64,000 bases of DNA from Montifringilla adamsi (Eukaryota; Chordata; Aves; Passeriformes; Passeridae). This document shows, piece after piece, positions 51,656-64,000 of the stretch. How positions within the stretch are numbered: the stretch's first letter is position 1; each line of letters starts with the position of its first letter. The notes beneath the pieces were generated by a model. The model did no database searches. It saw nothing but the letters and a program-made list of their open reading frames with translations, and was not told where the DNA came from. The stretch spans positions 372,001-436,000 of the forward strand of contig JAGGNK010006659.1 in the NCBI GenBank assembly GCA_017590115.1. The letters run 5' to 3'. A program made the translations under genes and the position numbers.

Positions 51656-54600
51656 TCCTAATTATTTTTATGGTTTCTAGAAATGCCTTCAAGAGGGTAT
51701 CAAAGGTCATATTGCAATGGGGCTTTTTTCTGCTAACAAGAGGAGAAACCATCATCTTCTTTTCCTCCCTTGCACCATCCTCTTCAGCTCCCTTGACAGA
51801 CCAGGTCACTGTCAGCCACCTCCCTGCTGACAGCCCATCATGTTGTGTGTCTCCTTTCTCAGGCCTGAGCAAAAGTTGCCACCCTGGACCCTCTTATTCT
51901 TTTTAGTGAGTGTGGAATAAGAAAAGTTTCCAGGTGAGGTATGTCCCTATGTGTCTGCTGCAAGTGAACCTGCAGCATAGTGTCTTGTACAAACAGCAGC
52001 ATGCATGGAAGCATGCACGCTTCCTCCCAAATTCAAGCTGGCTCTAGAACTGCAGAGAAGAGCTACATGGCTGATGATGTCTGGTCAGCTGGAATGGATC
52101 ACACTGTCCTTGGGAGACCTTGGCACAAAAGATGGGTGACAGAAGCTTTTCCCATGAATTCATCTCGGGAAAACAGTTTGGAGAGACACAATTCATCAAA
52201 ATGGAGACAAAACAGACATGTGAACTGGCAGTGCAGACACCTATTGTGAGCTAGCTTATGGTAAAACAGACACCTTATGGAAAAGCAAAGCATCTACCTT
52301 TTATGTAATTACAACTGTAGATTCTACACTACATATATGATTATGAGCAAAACATAAGGAAATTCCTAGATTAATTAAAAAAGAACAGTGTGAATCAGTA
52401 AGGCATATCTGCTGCAAGCATGTTTAGTTTTTATGTTACAGCATACCGTAGAACCCTAAGGTGAATTTGGTAGTGGTGAAATTACTCTTAATGACTAGTA
52501 GGTGTTAGAGTGGGCAGGCAGGTACTGTACAAGGGCAGCCTTTCTGCCATCATATGGATCATTTGACTCATTTAAAAAGCATTTCTTTTCTCAAATGTAG
52601 CACTTAACCATTGTAGAATACTGAATAACAAGCATTTACTAATGCTTTCCTAATTAGTTTCTAACTACATAGGTTTGCTTGTAATCATAAAATAATACTG
52701 TGAAGGGAACTCTAGACACTCAAAGATCTTCCTGTTTCAGGGGGCTGTTAATTATTATTATTTTTCATGGAGAATGTACCAGACGTAGAGAGAATGTACA
52801 TAATAAGTGTTTCATGCTGTGCTTAATTTACATATTGAAGTACTTTACTGAGGCAAACAGACATCTAAATATCAGCTTGAAACTAAAATTCGTTAGTTTG
52901 TTTTTACAAAAGAAATAATTTAAAGTTGATATGCTTAATGACATGATCCCAAATAAGCACTTCATATGAATTGAGAAATATCTCTACAAGAATATAATAA
53001 AAGCAAACTTTCAGAACTTTATAGAAAGCTTTATCAACAAATTCTTGTTCTATATTCTTCTCCTTTTCTATGAATTTTGTCCTTTTATTCCAATTTTGAC
53101 TTCTGGGAATAAATCATAAATTCCCCACAGTACACTCTCTAAAAATAGATGAACTTTATAAATGTGTCATGTAAAGGAATATGTGAAACATTACAAAAAT
53201 CTTATTCTATATTTAACTGCTAATTTCCAGTAGGATTTAACTGTAAAAAAACTGAAATACAGAAATTGTATGCTTATGACAATAATTACTGAAAAATTAC
53301 TTTAAATCAGATGTATATATTTTGAATCTGAACATCAAAGCAGAAAAATCATAGCAATGCAACATCAATAACTTAAGTGTGAGTTGCTGATTTACAGATC
53401 ATGGCACGAAACAATCCAGTTGAATTTTAATTTCATGGGGTGTATTCGCTGTGCAAGATTAAGATCCTTCATGCTTTTTAGTTGAAACACCATAGCTGGA
53501 AAAGTAAGTTTTTGAACTGCCATAGCAAGGGGACCATGGCTGAATGATTACCATTTGTGAGATTTAAACTTCTATTTCTAGTGTCATTGAGTGAAGTGGA
53601 GAAAAAAAAAATACACCACCTAAAGAGTGTTTAATAATACTTTTAATTAAAAAATAGAGAGGATGTATCTTGGGGCTGTAACTACTGAGATATTATGAAT
53701 GTTTTCTTACCAAGTCTACAGTTTTTAAATTAAATATTAACATATTATAGGAGCCTTTTGAAATAATTTTTTATAAACAGGATGGGATTTAGCTAAAAGT
53801 GGCAAAGCCTTTTCTGTTTACCGTGAGGGTGTTTGGATGGTGCAGTTAACCAACAAAAAAATACCCCAAAAACCAAAAAAGAACCAAAGACCACATCCGT
53901 ATATGTTTACTATTAGATTTGCTGCTTCATATAGAATATACAATGTTATTTCATGTTGATAAGGAGTCTTTCTATGTGCAATAGATTTAAAGGTATTAGA
54001 AAACAGGACATTTTTTATCCTGTTACCTAGAAAGTAAAATATGGCACACCTAGCAGTTACTCGTGGCTAGAAGAGTGACTCTATAGTAACTAAAAAATAG
54101 CAGAAAATGAGATTAATAAAGCTGATGAAGCTACTAAGAACATTAAAACATCTACATATGACACTCCCTTTCAGCTAATCAATTAGTAGGAAACATTTTG
54201 TAAGAATGTAGATGTGTTGTTGTCATTCCTGTTTTGTGTTTATCTGTATGAAACCTGTCTTGTTTATTTAAAATATACCTCCTATCTATTTAGATGAAAA
54301 TGTTCTGGGATCTAATTTTCTGATACAAGAAGACATGCAATCAAATCTATATTACACCAAGTAGTCCAAGATCTGTTTTTCTACTCTTTATTCATGAGTT
54401 ACTCTGTGGATAAAAGAACAGGAAAATGCTATTATTTCTGACTGAAAGAAACAGAACCATCTCCTGAAATAAATGTATTAAAACAAATACAGATAATGAA
54501 TATTAGTTGCCACATCATTTTTTGCTAAATAAAAGATAGGATCATATTTCTATTATCATGCTGTCTATTTACATAAAAGCTTTCATCTTCTAAGGGCTTC

Positions 54601-57600
54601 ACAAATATTAATTAAGCAAGTTAGTCAAAATTTCAGTATATTCTTTGTATTGTATAAATGGAGTGTTAAGGTCAATGGCTTTTTTCAAGTCCATACAGCT
54701 AAGGGTGGGATAGATATTCCTGGGCTTCTCAAGAGTTCAGTCCACAAACTGTAAAGAAGCGCACTGAAATTCTGTTAATGACTTAAATAGTTTATAGACA
54801 GGTGCATCACTGAATTTATAGTATGTAGTGAGAGATGTCTTGCAGATTTCCTGGTTTTGATCCAGACTTTGTGATGGCTGCTTTTAGATAAATGAACATT
54901 GCATGCAAGGCACTGTTGCTTTTGAGAAAAATAAACCATCAGTTTACAGACTCCAAAAACTTTGCATTGTACTTGCATTAAGTTCTTGCATGTATCAGTA
55001 CATATTAAAGACAAAAACACCGTGCTGTGCTAAAAAGTATAACATACAAATATTATCGGCCCTGTCTGTTATCAGTTGGTTTGTAGAAGAATATAAGCAC
55101 TATTTTAATATTTCTTTTTGTGTTGTTATCACTAGGTTCCTGATGACATATCCACAGTGATGAAATCTGGTTCAACTAATTGACAATTTATTGTCAATTT
55201 TCTTGGACTTCAGCATGATTTTGAGTATCTGTTTCTATTCTGCAGATTTAGGAATCTTTTTTTGATGCCCACTGTCTCACCTAATCTAAAGGCATGAGCC
55301 CTGGTGCTAAATAAAATCTGGTGACTGACTGGGAGAAGTACACTTCAATAGAATTGATAAAGCACATATTAGCTGAGTCAAAGATTACTAATTAATTTTT
55401 TAGCACACATATTACACAGTAGCTTAAATAGTTCAATGTAGTGATTTATGTATGTGTGTATGAAATTTATTTTTATATAAGTCAAATTATTCTTCAAGCC
55501 CTAGATGTAACTAAAAAACAATTAAAAAAAATTAAGCCCTGCCTGTGTGTGAGGAATGCTGCAACCTTTTATATCAGAAGTCTGGTTGTCTACCTCTCAC
55601 CGTCCTTGAGGAGACATCAAGATCTTTTTTTTGCCGTCTTGAAAAAACCCTGAAAATCTCAACTATTTCTTGAAATAGTTTGAATATTTCCAAGCATAGG
55701 GAGTGTGGGGAGGATGGTTCTGAACGCTGGACATTTCTTCAATATTTGACATAATACAAAGAAAATTATAAAATTTAAAGAATCTTAGCACAGACTTCAT
55801 AGCCCATCTGCATTCATGTGTGTGTGCATGTGTGTACACACACATTTCCTCATAGGCTGAAGTTGATTTTTAGTGTGGATTTACCATTCTATTTAATAAG
55901 GGTTTTAGGAATGATTTATTCAACGCTATTTATACAAAATGTTAGAAACATCAACATTTCATCATGCATCAGAAATTAATATAAATTTAAGTGAGATTTT
56001 ATGTCAGTGTTTGATATAAGGGCATCTGTCTCTCTGCAATTATATTGTGATGTCTGATTCCTTTCTAAGAAATGAGAAGAACAAAGATTAAGAGGTTTGG
56101 GGAATGCATCCATAGAACAGGGCTAGTTTTTGTCAAAAATTACTTTTCAGATAGTCCTTCAAGAATAAAGATGAGTATGACTTCTTAGCAAAGCAGACTA
56201 TGAACATCTTCGTGGTTTTGTTTCTGTTTCTCAAATCAGCAGCTTCAGAATTTCTGTACTCAAACTCATTAAACCCTTCTCTTACTGCCAAAAGGCCCCA
56301 GGAGAAGATTCTAAATAGAGGAAGTTTAAAGGATACATCCTTTGTGTTCTCTATTCTTTTAAGCATGTTGTTGTGTGCACTTAAAATAAATCACTGAAAC
56401 TACTTCCATACATTTACACATGTATCTTTTCAGTCAGGACTAGTTTCCAAAAGTTTTTTTTACTTTTCTTCCTTCTTGATAATGTACAATCTCATTTCAT
56501 GTTTAGAAACACTAAGAAATTACCATACTTTTGGCTGCAGAATTAGGTGCCTAATTTGCAAAAAATTATGTCACATTTCTGCATATTTACTTCAGAGAAT
56601 GTGCATTGCACTCAGAGTCTAGGGCACAAGGTTTTTCAGAATTAGGTTTTCTGACTTTGGAAATATTTTTTCTGTTGCAAAGAACATTCTTTTCCTGTAG
56701 CATCACATGGATTATGTTGCTATATCTCTGCCTTGAGTATAAAGGTAAATGCTTCGAAAGGTGACTAATTTTATTTCAAAATGATAGTTTCTTATCAATC
56801 CCCTGCTAATTTGCAATAGTTGCATGTTCTGAATTTATGCAGATGCTTCCTTAAAGTAATTTTGTCTTTTACATGCCTTTTTCCTTGTACATCACTGCCA
56901 TAAATCTCAATATTGTAAATTTATTTTGACTGCGACTAAATTTCATGTTAAATTGCGCACTTGTTTCATAACATATTCTTCATTTGCACAACACTGGATG
57001 TATTGAAAAATATTTTCCCAAAACCGAAATAAATCATATTTATAGGCTAAATGTTGAGTACATAAATAATTATAAGCCCTTTATAGCTAGAGCCCACACA
57101 AAGATTTAAAAATGTACCAGCAACATGCTGCTATTTATTTTCTAATGTACTTAAGAAAAAATATATTTGCCACGGAAAATGTGTCAATGCACAGCAAACT
57201 TGTCACATTAGTGCTCCAAAGTATCTATAAATAACCACACTCACCAATATATTATGTGCACTTCTACATATATTTACTGTTGAAAAAAAATCAGTATATT
57301 GTTGTCAGTTTTAAACTTTTTAATACAAATTCTTTTAAAAAATATTTTCCTCACTTTATTTTAAAAAGTCTTTATTAACAGTGAGGTGAAAATCACACAA
57401 TGGAATAGAGAACCAGAAAGGGACAGCACAATGTTCCATGACATTTTAGCGCACTTCGGTGCCACCATTTTTTTTTATCCCCATAGAATTGCAGCAAGTA
57501 ATGAAAAATGCTGCTTCATTGATTTCAAACATGTATATTGTAGATTAAGGTGACAAACATATGATCACTGTTCCTACAGATGAAAATGGGCATTTGCATC

Positions 57601-59743
57601 TTCCGGGAGACATAACTGATTTATTCTACAAATCTACAGATGTTCATTCAACAAAATCCATATATCTTTTCCTTCTTAGAATCCCTCATAAAATAAAATG
57701 CCTTAAAAGAAGTCTTTGAATGAATTAATCTGCCACTCATACAGGCATTTTTATCCTCCTCCGCCTTTTTATCTAGTCTGTGAAATAGGGATTTTACTAA
57801 GCTTTCCCATTCCTGTCCCTTTTAAAAATTATGAGGAATAGGGAAAGAAAGTATTCATTTGGAACAAAACAAAGTAAGGAAAGAGAACTTTCTCTCCATG
57901 AAGACACACAATAAAACTTTACAAGGCAATAAAACTAAGAGCAAGTTATTGAAAAGTTAGGTTTACATTCTTCCAACTTGTCCTGTTGTGGGTAAAATTT
58001 AGGCTTTATTAGGTTTATATGAGCAACTCTCATATGAGAGTTAAGATAAAAGACAACCTGTCTTTTATCATTTAATCAAAATATCTGCTTTGGTGCACTA
58101 TAATCATAATCTTGTAGGTTTTGTCCCACATTGTTACTACATCCCACAACAATAAAAAATGGAGTTGACTGGGACACACCCCTGCAGGTGACTCTGTTGA
58201 ATTTAAGTGGCACTAAGAGTTGGATACCTACCTGTCTAAAGTAGAAAGTGAAAACCTCCTGAAATGCAGAGGCTTTGGTTGCAGAGAAGCCCATGGCAGG
58301 GCTCCTCTTGACTTTAATGCAATTTAAGTCACGGCCTCAAAAAGGAGTCACAAATTTCACTTCAAAGTAAGTAGATGAGAAGGTTCAAAGTAGGTAACAT
58401 AATAATTCAAAGTCTTCTTGTCATGGCTTATGTGAGGCTTTCACCTCCACTACTCCCCATGCACAAACAGGATATTTTCATCACTTATTGAGAATAGTCC
58501 AGTACTCTGGCCTTCCTAAAGGTGACCTTTTATCATGAAGCAAACTGTATCAAAACCACAACATCGATACAGTTCTTGATTCTGGGTCCTCAGCCTGATT
58601 AATCTATCAAAGATGCAAACAGAATTGCAAAAATGAAAACAATAAAGCACTACATGTTAATCTGAACAATTTATGATTGCAGACCATCCAGGTACCCCAA
58701 AAAAGGAAATAATTTTTTCCTAAAAATTAAGTAAATCTGCATAGAAGGAAGTAGAAAGGAATGGTAGAATTCTGTAAAAAGAAAGTAAAGACTGATAGAA
58801 TAAAATAAGTTTTAAATGAAAACATCTGCTGGACATTTATATTTACAATTACCATTGATGTAAAGGAATTTACATATTAAGGGTTTTGGCACACCATGTC
58901 AGTTCTCCATATCTTTATAATGTTGCTGGGCACCTATAATTGTGCATTTTCTAAACTGCACATTCTGGGGTCCAGCTTTGATTCTTTGAATAGAAAAACA
59001 ATGACTGTTCTCATTGCTTTCAATGGGAGTAGATATAAATAAATTCTGGAAGATATTTAAATTTCAATCTCAAGACTACAAGGCCACAGAAATCCTGTTT
59101 GTTTTCTCAGATCCAAGCTCTAGACACTCAGTCATCTGACTGGGGAAAACCAAAAAATGCTTTGTGTGGGTCAGTTACCTAAATATTGTAATCTAATGCC
59201 ATTTATAATGCCTTCTACCAAAAGACACATACCTTCTGTAGAATCTATGACATTCACATCAGGCCACATGGGTATTTCTGATACCCTATGGTGCCTAAAG
59301 TGACCTTACAATCTTCTTTTAAGACAACTTAAACCTAGCCTTCGTATCTAGTAATTTATTTGTACAATATAAATAGCTTTCATTTGCTCTGTCAGCATAG
59401 TAAGCAACTCTTTAATTTTGAGTGGTGTAATCAGACCTTTTCTCACAGAGGTATAGTAGGTACTATTAAGAGTGCAGAATGAAAGTGTTCATGTGGCAGA
59501 CACTGTATAATTTCTATAACACAGAAAAAGACTTGAGGTCTGGGGCAAATCATAAATACAACAGTTTCAGAGAATACATCCCAGATAGTGCATTTAGACA
59601 TTACTTCTTGACAGAAGTATCATCACTAATTTCTAGGGTCAGTAACCTTGACCATCTTTTGGTGTTTTCAGTCTTGATAAATTAACTATTGTTAGTCTTT
59701 TACTTGATCTTTCCAAGCAAAGGTCTTGCCTTTCCCCCCCCAT
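51656..59743. other. Intergenic sequence downstream of CNTNAP5
   Basis: This is mostly AT-rich, unique-looking sequence. Positions about 51650-52290 are more GC-balanced but match no element that I recognise. Two CTATAAATA motifs lie at 57036-57045 (minus) and 57225-57234 (plus). No second gene is supported. Confidence 0.55.
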
Positions 59744-59749
59744 TTTATT
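59744..59749 (-). terminator. Candidate poly(A) signal for CNTNAP5
   Basis: This is the first AATAAA hexamer on the minus strand after the stop codon, about 735 bases downstream. It is followed on that strand by ATGGGGGGGG, a G-rich tract. The assignment is by position and hexamer only. Confidence 0.3.
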
Positions 59750-60483
59750 CAAAATGCCCAGATTGTGCATGAGTCTCTTGGTGCCATCACCTGACCGTAA
59801 GTGAAAATCTACTGCAAAAGAGATTTTAAAATATTTTAACCCACTGTACACTTTTCAGTTCTGCTAAGCCAGACAAAAGGAAGGGATAATGAACATATCA
59901 GTCACATCCCAGGGGAAAGAAATATGGTTTGTTCTGGACATCAAATGCCATGGCTCACAAGCAGATGCTGACACCAGCCAACAGCAGCTCAAAAGGCATT
60001 TTCAGTTTGAGGAAGTAAGACGGATCACCATAATGCAGCACAGCAGAATTTCTTTAGTAACACAAAGTATTAGAATCTACCTTTCACCTTGAACAAAAAA
60101 TTATCAATCAAATTTTAAATAAAAGGATAGGAATAAATTCATAACAATTTTCCCATTCAAAAATCATATTCAGTGTGTACATTAAACTTCATTTGTAGAA
60201 GGTCACATTAGAACAGTCGGAAACTACCAACAATGAAATTGGTTACAATATCTAATTCACTGTTACATAAAATGCATTTACGGTATAATAGCTAAGGAAT
60301 GCATGTAATTTAAAGAGGCCCGCTACAGCGATCACTGAGACTGAACATATCAAGCATATTAAGTCTCAAATCCATTGCATTTAGATTAGTGTGCAAGAAC
60401 TTTTTCTGCCCAGTGAGAGCCCCCGCCTTAGCAAGAAAGTCAGACTGTCACATTATTATACTAGATCAAATCATTAATGACAA
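59744..60483 (-). other. CNTNAP5: Probable CNTNAP5 3' untranslated region (end uncertain)
   Basis: The region follows the TGA stop on the minus strand. I see no AATAAA on that strand until 59749-59744, so at least this stretch is probably transcribed. If that signal is not used, the next one I noted is at 59360-59355. The sequence is AT-rich without a recognised repeat. No transcript evidence is available, so the end is inferred. Confidence 0.4.
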
Positions 60484-60677
60484 TCAGAAGAAGTATTCCT
60501 TTTGATTTTCATTGGCTGTGTTTTGCATGCTGAGCTCACTTTTCAATGCAGATTCAGCACTGTCTTCGTTTTCAGAGCCTTTTGCCTCATTTTTTGAGTA
60601 TATGCCTTTTTTTTTATAAATGCGTATGGCTATGGCCGTGATGCAAAGTAGGATGAATATGACAACTGCTATCACAC
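60484..60677 (-). CDS. CNTNAP5: Last coding exon of a contactin-associated protein-like gene, probably CNTNAP5
   Basis: This terminal exon encodes the membrane anchor and cytoplasmic tail of a neurexin-superfamily cell-adhesion protein. CNTNAP proteins are neuronal type I membrane proteins that pair with contactins. The exon opens after a pyrimidine-rich acceptor ending in TTGTAG (AG at 60679-60678) and supplies two bases of a split Gly codon, 63 residues and a TGA stop at 60486-60484. The first ~20 residues (GVIAVVIFILLCITAIAI) are the hydrophobic transmembrane helix. A basic stop-transfer stretch (RIYKKK) follows, then GIYSKNEAKGSE, which matches the juxtamembrane protein-4.1-binding motif of the family. 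An acidic tail ends in KEYFF, a hydrophobic C-terminus of the class II PDZ-ligand type. The reading frame is intact. The choice of CNTNAP5 over paralogues rests on the tail: I recall EYFF for CNTNAP5 and EYFI-type ends for CNTNAP3/4. Family assignment is firm; the paralogue is less so. Confidence 0.9.
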
Positions 60678-63600
60678 CTACAAGAAGAAAAGAGAAAAAA
60701 AAGTAATGAGAAAGGACAGACAAATAATAGCACACAAGCCAGAGAGTAGGACGAAGAAGGAATGACTACATCACATAATGGAAGGGCTTACAGGAGAGCC
60801 TGAGAAATAAAAAGACATAGCTGCTTTCAAATCAGAAGCAGCACTCTAGTATAAAGTTTCATGGTGATTGTTTTGAAATTTTCCACCATAAAATTAATAA
60901 TAATAATGATATAAAATATACAGATCATAATAGTTTCTGAAATTATTGAATGGAAAACCACTAGGAGCCTAAGTTTTAATAAGAGGGTTTCTTTTTCTCC
61001 TTCACTATCCAGGCCCTAGATCTCTGCTGGTTTGGGAACTCAAACCACTGCAGATAAGGAACAGTAAGGTGAGATACTTCTCACAGAGATAAGCAAGACC
61101 TTATAGACTGCTCATCTCCTCTCTTCCTCATTCATCCTGTCATAATGGTCTTAGGACTTTAGCTTCATGAGTCAAAAAATGGGCAGGAGAGGAATTTGAG
61201 GAGAAGTGAAACAGAAGGGAAATGTTTGTAAAAGAGGCAGAAAATAGGACTAGGGTGTCAGGATGGAGAGAGCACTAAGCAGTCTGCGAAACAGTTGTAA
61301 TGCAGTGCCTCAATTACAGTAGACAAAGGGACAGTCTGTTGCTCAACTTGGTCACCACCGCAAGAAAAATAAAAATACTAGTCCCTTAGTGCTGTGGATA
61401 AAAACAGAGCATCCAAAATTCAGGACATGCCAATTTTCTTGGTCTCTACTATAAGCAGCTGTCCATCATTATAGGAATAAAAAGGTTTTAATACAGTACA
61501 TTCTTCTCTGAAATGGACTTTGCAAACTAAGTAAATCTTGTTTTTATTTAAATTAACTAGAACAGTAATTCTTTTATTTCCATCACAGTAGATGCTCTCT
61601 TTAAGGACTTTATTCTATAAACTTGTTTTGTCTGAAGTAGCTGAACTGATACCATTCTCCGTTATATTCATTTAAGGGTGTTTAACCTTAAATTTTACTG
61701 AATGTTGCACAGTTTGCTTTGTTTTGACTTTTAAACAAACATAGGCAGTAGAAAAATTGTGAGTGCCAAATTCCCAGATGTGTTTAATAACAAAAATATT
61801 GTATTGTTATTATTATCTTAAAAGGATTGTACCTATTATAGCTTGACGTTTAAAAAATGCTTTGTTGTTAGCACACTTAAAAATCCCCACCCACACTAAA
61901 TTATCTAGTACATAGTGATCTTTATGTACACATGCTTATGTAAAAAAAAAAAAAAAATTAATCTTTTGAAACAGTAAAGCAAGTTTTGACAAAGATAGAC
62001 ATGTAAAAAGCTCAGAAAACATAGTTTTAAATTCTTACCTTCGTTGAAATCAATGGTAAAATTCTCATTTGATAAGTACAAAATTACACAGACAATAAGT
62101 ATCACTTTACAAGCAGGGAAGCTTCTAGGCTTTATAATCTCGTTTCAGTATCTTTGGTACTACTCTCTTAAAGGTCACTGCTCATGCAGTATGCTTTTGC
62201 ATGCCTTGACCATAGCAGGTATCATTGTATAAAAGGAAGACAAAAGTGAGTAGAGGTTATCCTAACTCAACCATTCATAGACCTAAACAATTTTAACTTA
62301 AATGAAAAGCCTGGACAGTTTTATTCTACTAAATTCCACTATTTCCTTTATCAATGAGGCTTTAAAAACTCTTATAAAGTAAATATTTTCAGAATTTAAG
62401 ACAGAGGGGGTGATCTTTTCATCCCACTGCCATTTCTGTCAAAGCATCTATGCAATTTGAAACAGAATTATACTGCCAAAATATCATCTTCAAGTTTTAC
62501 TTCCTCAGCTCCTCCCAGAAGAAGAAATACTCCTAGAAATTCTCACAGAGGATGATTGTCACAGGAGAAGATACTATGCCTTCAAAGAAAATTTGAACTG
62601 ACAGAGACATACACATATTTCCATACTGGTAAAAGGACGAGTTTCTGGTAAGGGCCCCCAACCCCAAACTTCCCCTATTTGAGGCTCACTTGAGTACTTC
62701 TTATTTTTGCTAGAGACAGAACTGGTAGATTTTATGTGGGGATCCATATGAGATGAATCCTTCACATAGGATGAGATGGACAATCATCCGTATGAGATGG
62801 ACAATCATCCAGAAAGGCATAGTGATGGAACCTGCACGTCCTGATTATCAGTTGTGTACTTTAAGCACACACATCTATCATAAGCTTTATGCTCTGTTCT
62901 GACAGGCATAAACAATAAAGGGACTATCACCATATTCACTTCAGAAGTAACTGAATTCTACATGGTTCGACCTCTATTCCTCTCATTAAAAAAAAGTATT
63001 TTGAAAAAAAATTTATGAATGGTCATTTGTAGTTCTATTTGAGCTGATAAAAATGTCCAAAAGAAATAGGAAGAAAACGAAGAAGAGATTGTATTTCAAA
63101 CCCACAGTAATTATTTTTATTTTTATTATTTTAACATGCATTTTAAGCTGTAAATCAATGCAACTGAGTCTTTCCAAGAGTACACTGCCTTCCAAACAGG
63201 AAACTGGGATGAAATTTCCTCAGACTGTCACAGGATTGATTCAAGCAGTGAAACCTCATATTCCCAAGAAAAAGTTTTTCTTGTTCAGATTTATTAAAGA
63301 AGATTTTAAACATGACTTTGTAGCAAAGGTAAATTTTTTGGCAAATTCAAGAAGAAATGATGGTCCTTTCTTAAATATATGATTTTTTTTCAAAGAAATC
63401 CAAGCACTTTTTAAAGTCATAGACACCACTATTATGAGGTTGAAATTCTGTCCTTACTACCCTGTTTTTCATCAGACTGTTTCAATATAGGGAAACACAG
63501 CATAAATTTATGTAATAAGAAGAGTGTGATCAATTGTGTTTTAAAACAATGCTTGATTTTTATCTGTCTACCAACTGCAGTAAAATGAAGAGCTTTTACT

Positions 63601-63699
63601 TGTTTCTGTATGCACACAAAAAACTGACTTCACTTCATCACTGACAGATTCACAGTTAGAAAGAAAAGTTTCCTGTGGATTTGTTACAGTCCCTATTAC
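60678..63699 (-). other. Intron between the last two CNTNAP5 exons
   Basis: This is a 3.0-kb intron with GT at 63699-63698 and AG at 60679-60678. It is AT-rich and holds A/T homopolymers near 61940-61955 and a small 21-bp tandem repeat at 62771-62810. No LTR or CR1 is recognisable. The 109-codon plus-strand frame at 63053-63382 is antisense to the intron and looks like chance. Confidence 0.8.
62771..62810. repeat. 21-bp tandem doublet in the last CNTNAP5 intron
   Basis: ATGAGATGGACAATCATCC occurs at 62771-62789 and again at 62792-62810, a period of 21 bases. Confidence 0.92.
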
Positions 63700-63771
63700 C
63701 TCCAATAATTGCAGAGTCACTTCTGATTGCATTAGCTAAGGGCTTTCCCTCATCTATTGGTCCAGAGTGAT
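63700..63771 (-). CDS. CNTNAP5: Penultimate coding exon of the same CNTNAP gene
   Basis: This is a 72-base exon. It is bounded by an acceptor (a 21-base T tract, then CTGCAG; AG at 63773-63772) and a canonical donor GTAATA starting at 63699. It reads two bases of a split codon, then HSGPIDEGKPLANAIRSDSA followed by IIGG, with the final Gly codon split after its first base. Joined to the acceptor at 60677, the reading frame continues as GG-VIAVVIF into the transmembrane helix, so both exon phases agree. The residues are the short extracellular stalk between the last laminin-G domain and the membrane; SDSAIIGG directly before the helix is characteristic of CNTNAP proteins. The exon is too short to stand out as an open frame and was found by splice signals and family similarity. 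Upstream exons lie beyond the right edge of the window. Confidence 0.88.
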
Positions 63772-64000
63772 CTGCAGAAAAAAAAAAAAAAAAAAAAAGA
63801 AAATGACAGACAAATAGAGGACGTGTTTTTTTAAGAAATTCTCACAGTCACAGTTCATTTACAATATGGTACAGTGGCAGTAGCATGGGTCAGTAAGCAT
63901 GCATAGAACATCAATGTAGGTGACACTTTGCAGAGACAAAAAGAAAAATGCAAACATTCAGATGAAAAGAGAAAGGCTAGAGAAAAGGAAGTAAGTACAT
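63772..64000 (-). other. 3' part of the next upstream CNTNAP5 intron
   Basis: The sequence right of the penultimate exon is intronic. It begins with the acceptor and its T tract and shows no further exon before the window ends. Confidence 0.75.
63778..63798 (-). repeat. T21 homopolymer forming the polypyrimidine tract of the penultimate exon
   Basis: Twenty-one consecutive T on the minus strand lie five bases before the CAG acceptor of the 72-base exon. Such a run is likely length-variable. Confidence 0.9.

Noticed and set aside
63053..63382. 109-codon plus-strand frame with a basic start and a hydrophobic stretch
   Set aside because: It lies antisense within the last CNTNAP5 intron, has no family match, and is of a length expected by chance.
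1..64000. CRISPR arrays, operons, tRNA and rRNA genes
   Set aside because: No spaced palindromic repeat array, gene clusters with ribosome sites, or tRNA box A/B pairs with cloverleaf potential were seen. The content is vertebrate.

Overview
The window looks like a low-GC, gene-poor stretch of a bird chromosome, most likely a songbird. The evidence is several chicken-repeat-1 (CR1) LINE fragments, most of them 3' ends finishing in the ATTCTATG-type tail, plus avian-type endogenous retrovirus (ERV) LTRs and the last two coding exons of a neurexin-superfamily gene. There is no bacterial or phage organisation, and almost all of the short open frames are chance.

The only gene I can support lies on the minus strand at the right end. 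Two exons (63700-63771 and 60484-60677) splice in phase to give the membrane-proximal ectodomain, the transmembrane helix and the short cytoplasmic tail of a contactin-associated protein-like protein. It is most probably CNTNAP5, because the tail ends in EYFF. The rest of the gene lies beyond 64000. A candidate poly(A) signal sits about 735 bases past the stop codon, so most of positions 1-59700 is downstream intergenic DNA.

That intergenic DNA is dominated by dead mobile elements. CR1 fragments lie at about 31-405 (-), 3770-5284 (+, internally deleted), 16453-17490 (-, split by an LTR), 30400-30561 (-), 30570-30955 (-) and 50345-50901 (+), with a doubtful one at 21440-21790. ERV LTRs lie at 9085-11291 (-, unusually long, with a 19-bp terminal inverted repeat), 12071-12430 (-), 16820-17338 (+, 6-bp target duplication), 19846-20184 (+, with an adjoining internal remnant) and 24592-25165 (-, 5-bp target duplication). 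A GC-rich LTR-like block lies at 18011-18993.

The most unusual structures are four. A gapless pair of 91-bp repeats (about 73% identical) flanks the ERV remnant at 19.0-20.3 kb. A (TGATA)n/(TATCA)n inverted pentanucleotide array and a perfect 14-bp hairpin lie inside the 2.2-kb LTR. A near-perfect 255-bp tandem duplication lies at 51.14-51.65 kb. A solo LTR is cleanly nested in a CR1 at 16.8-17.3 kb. I found no convincing undescribed system. The remaining stretches are AT-rich, apparently unique sequence with no gene I can support.
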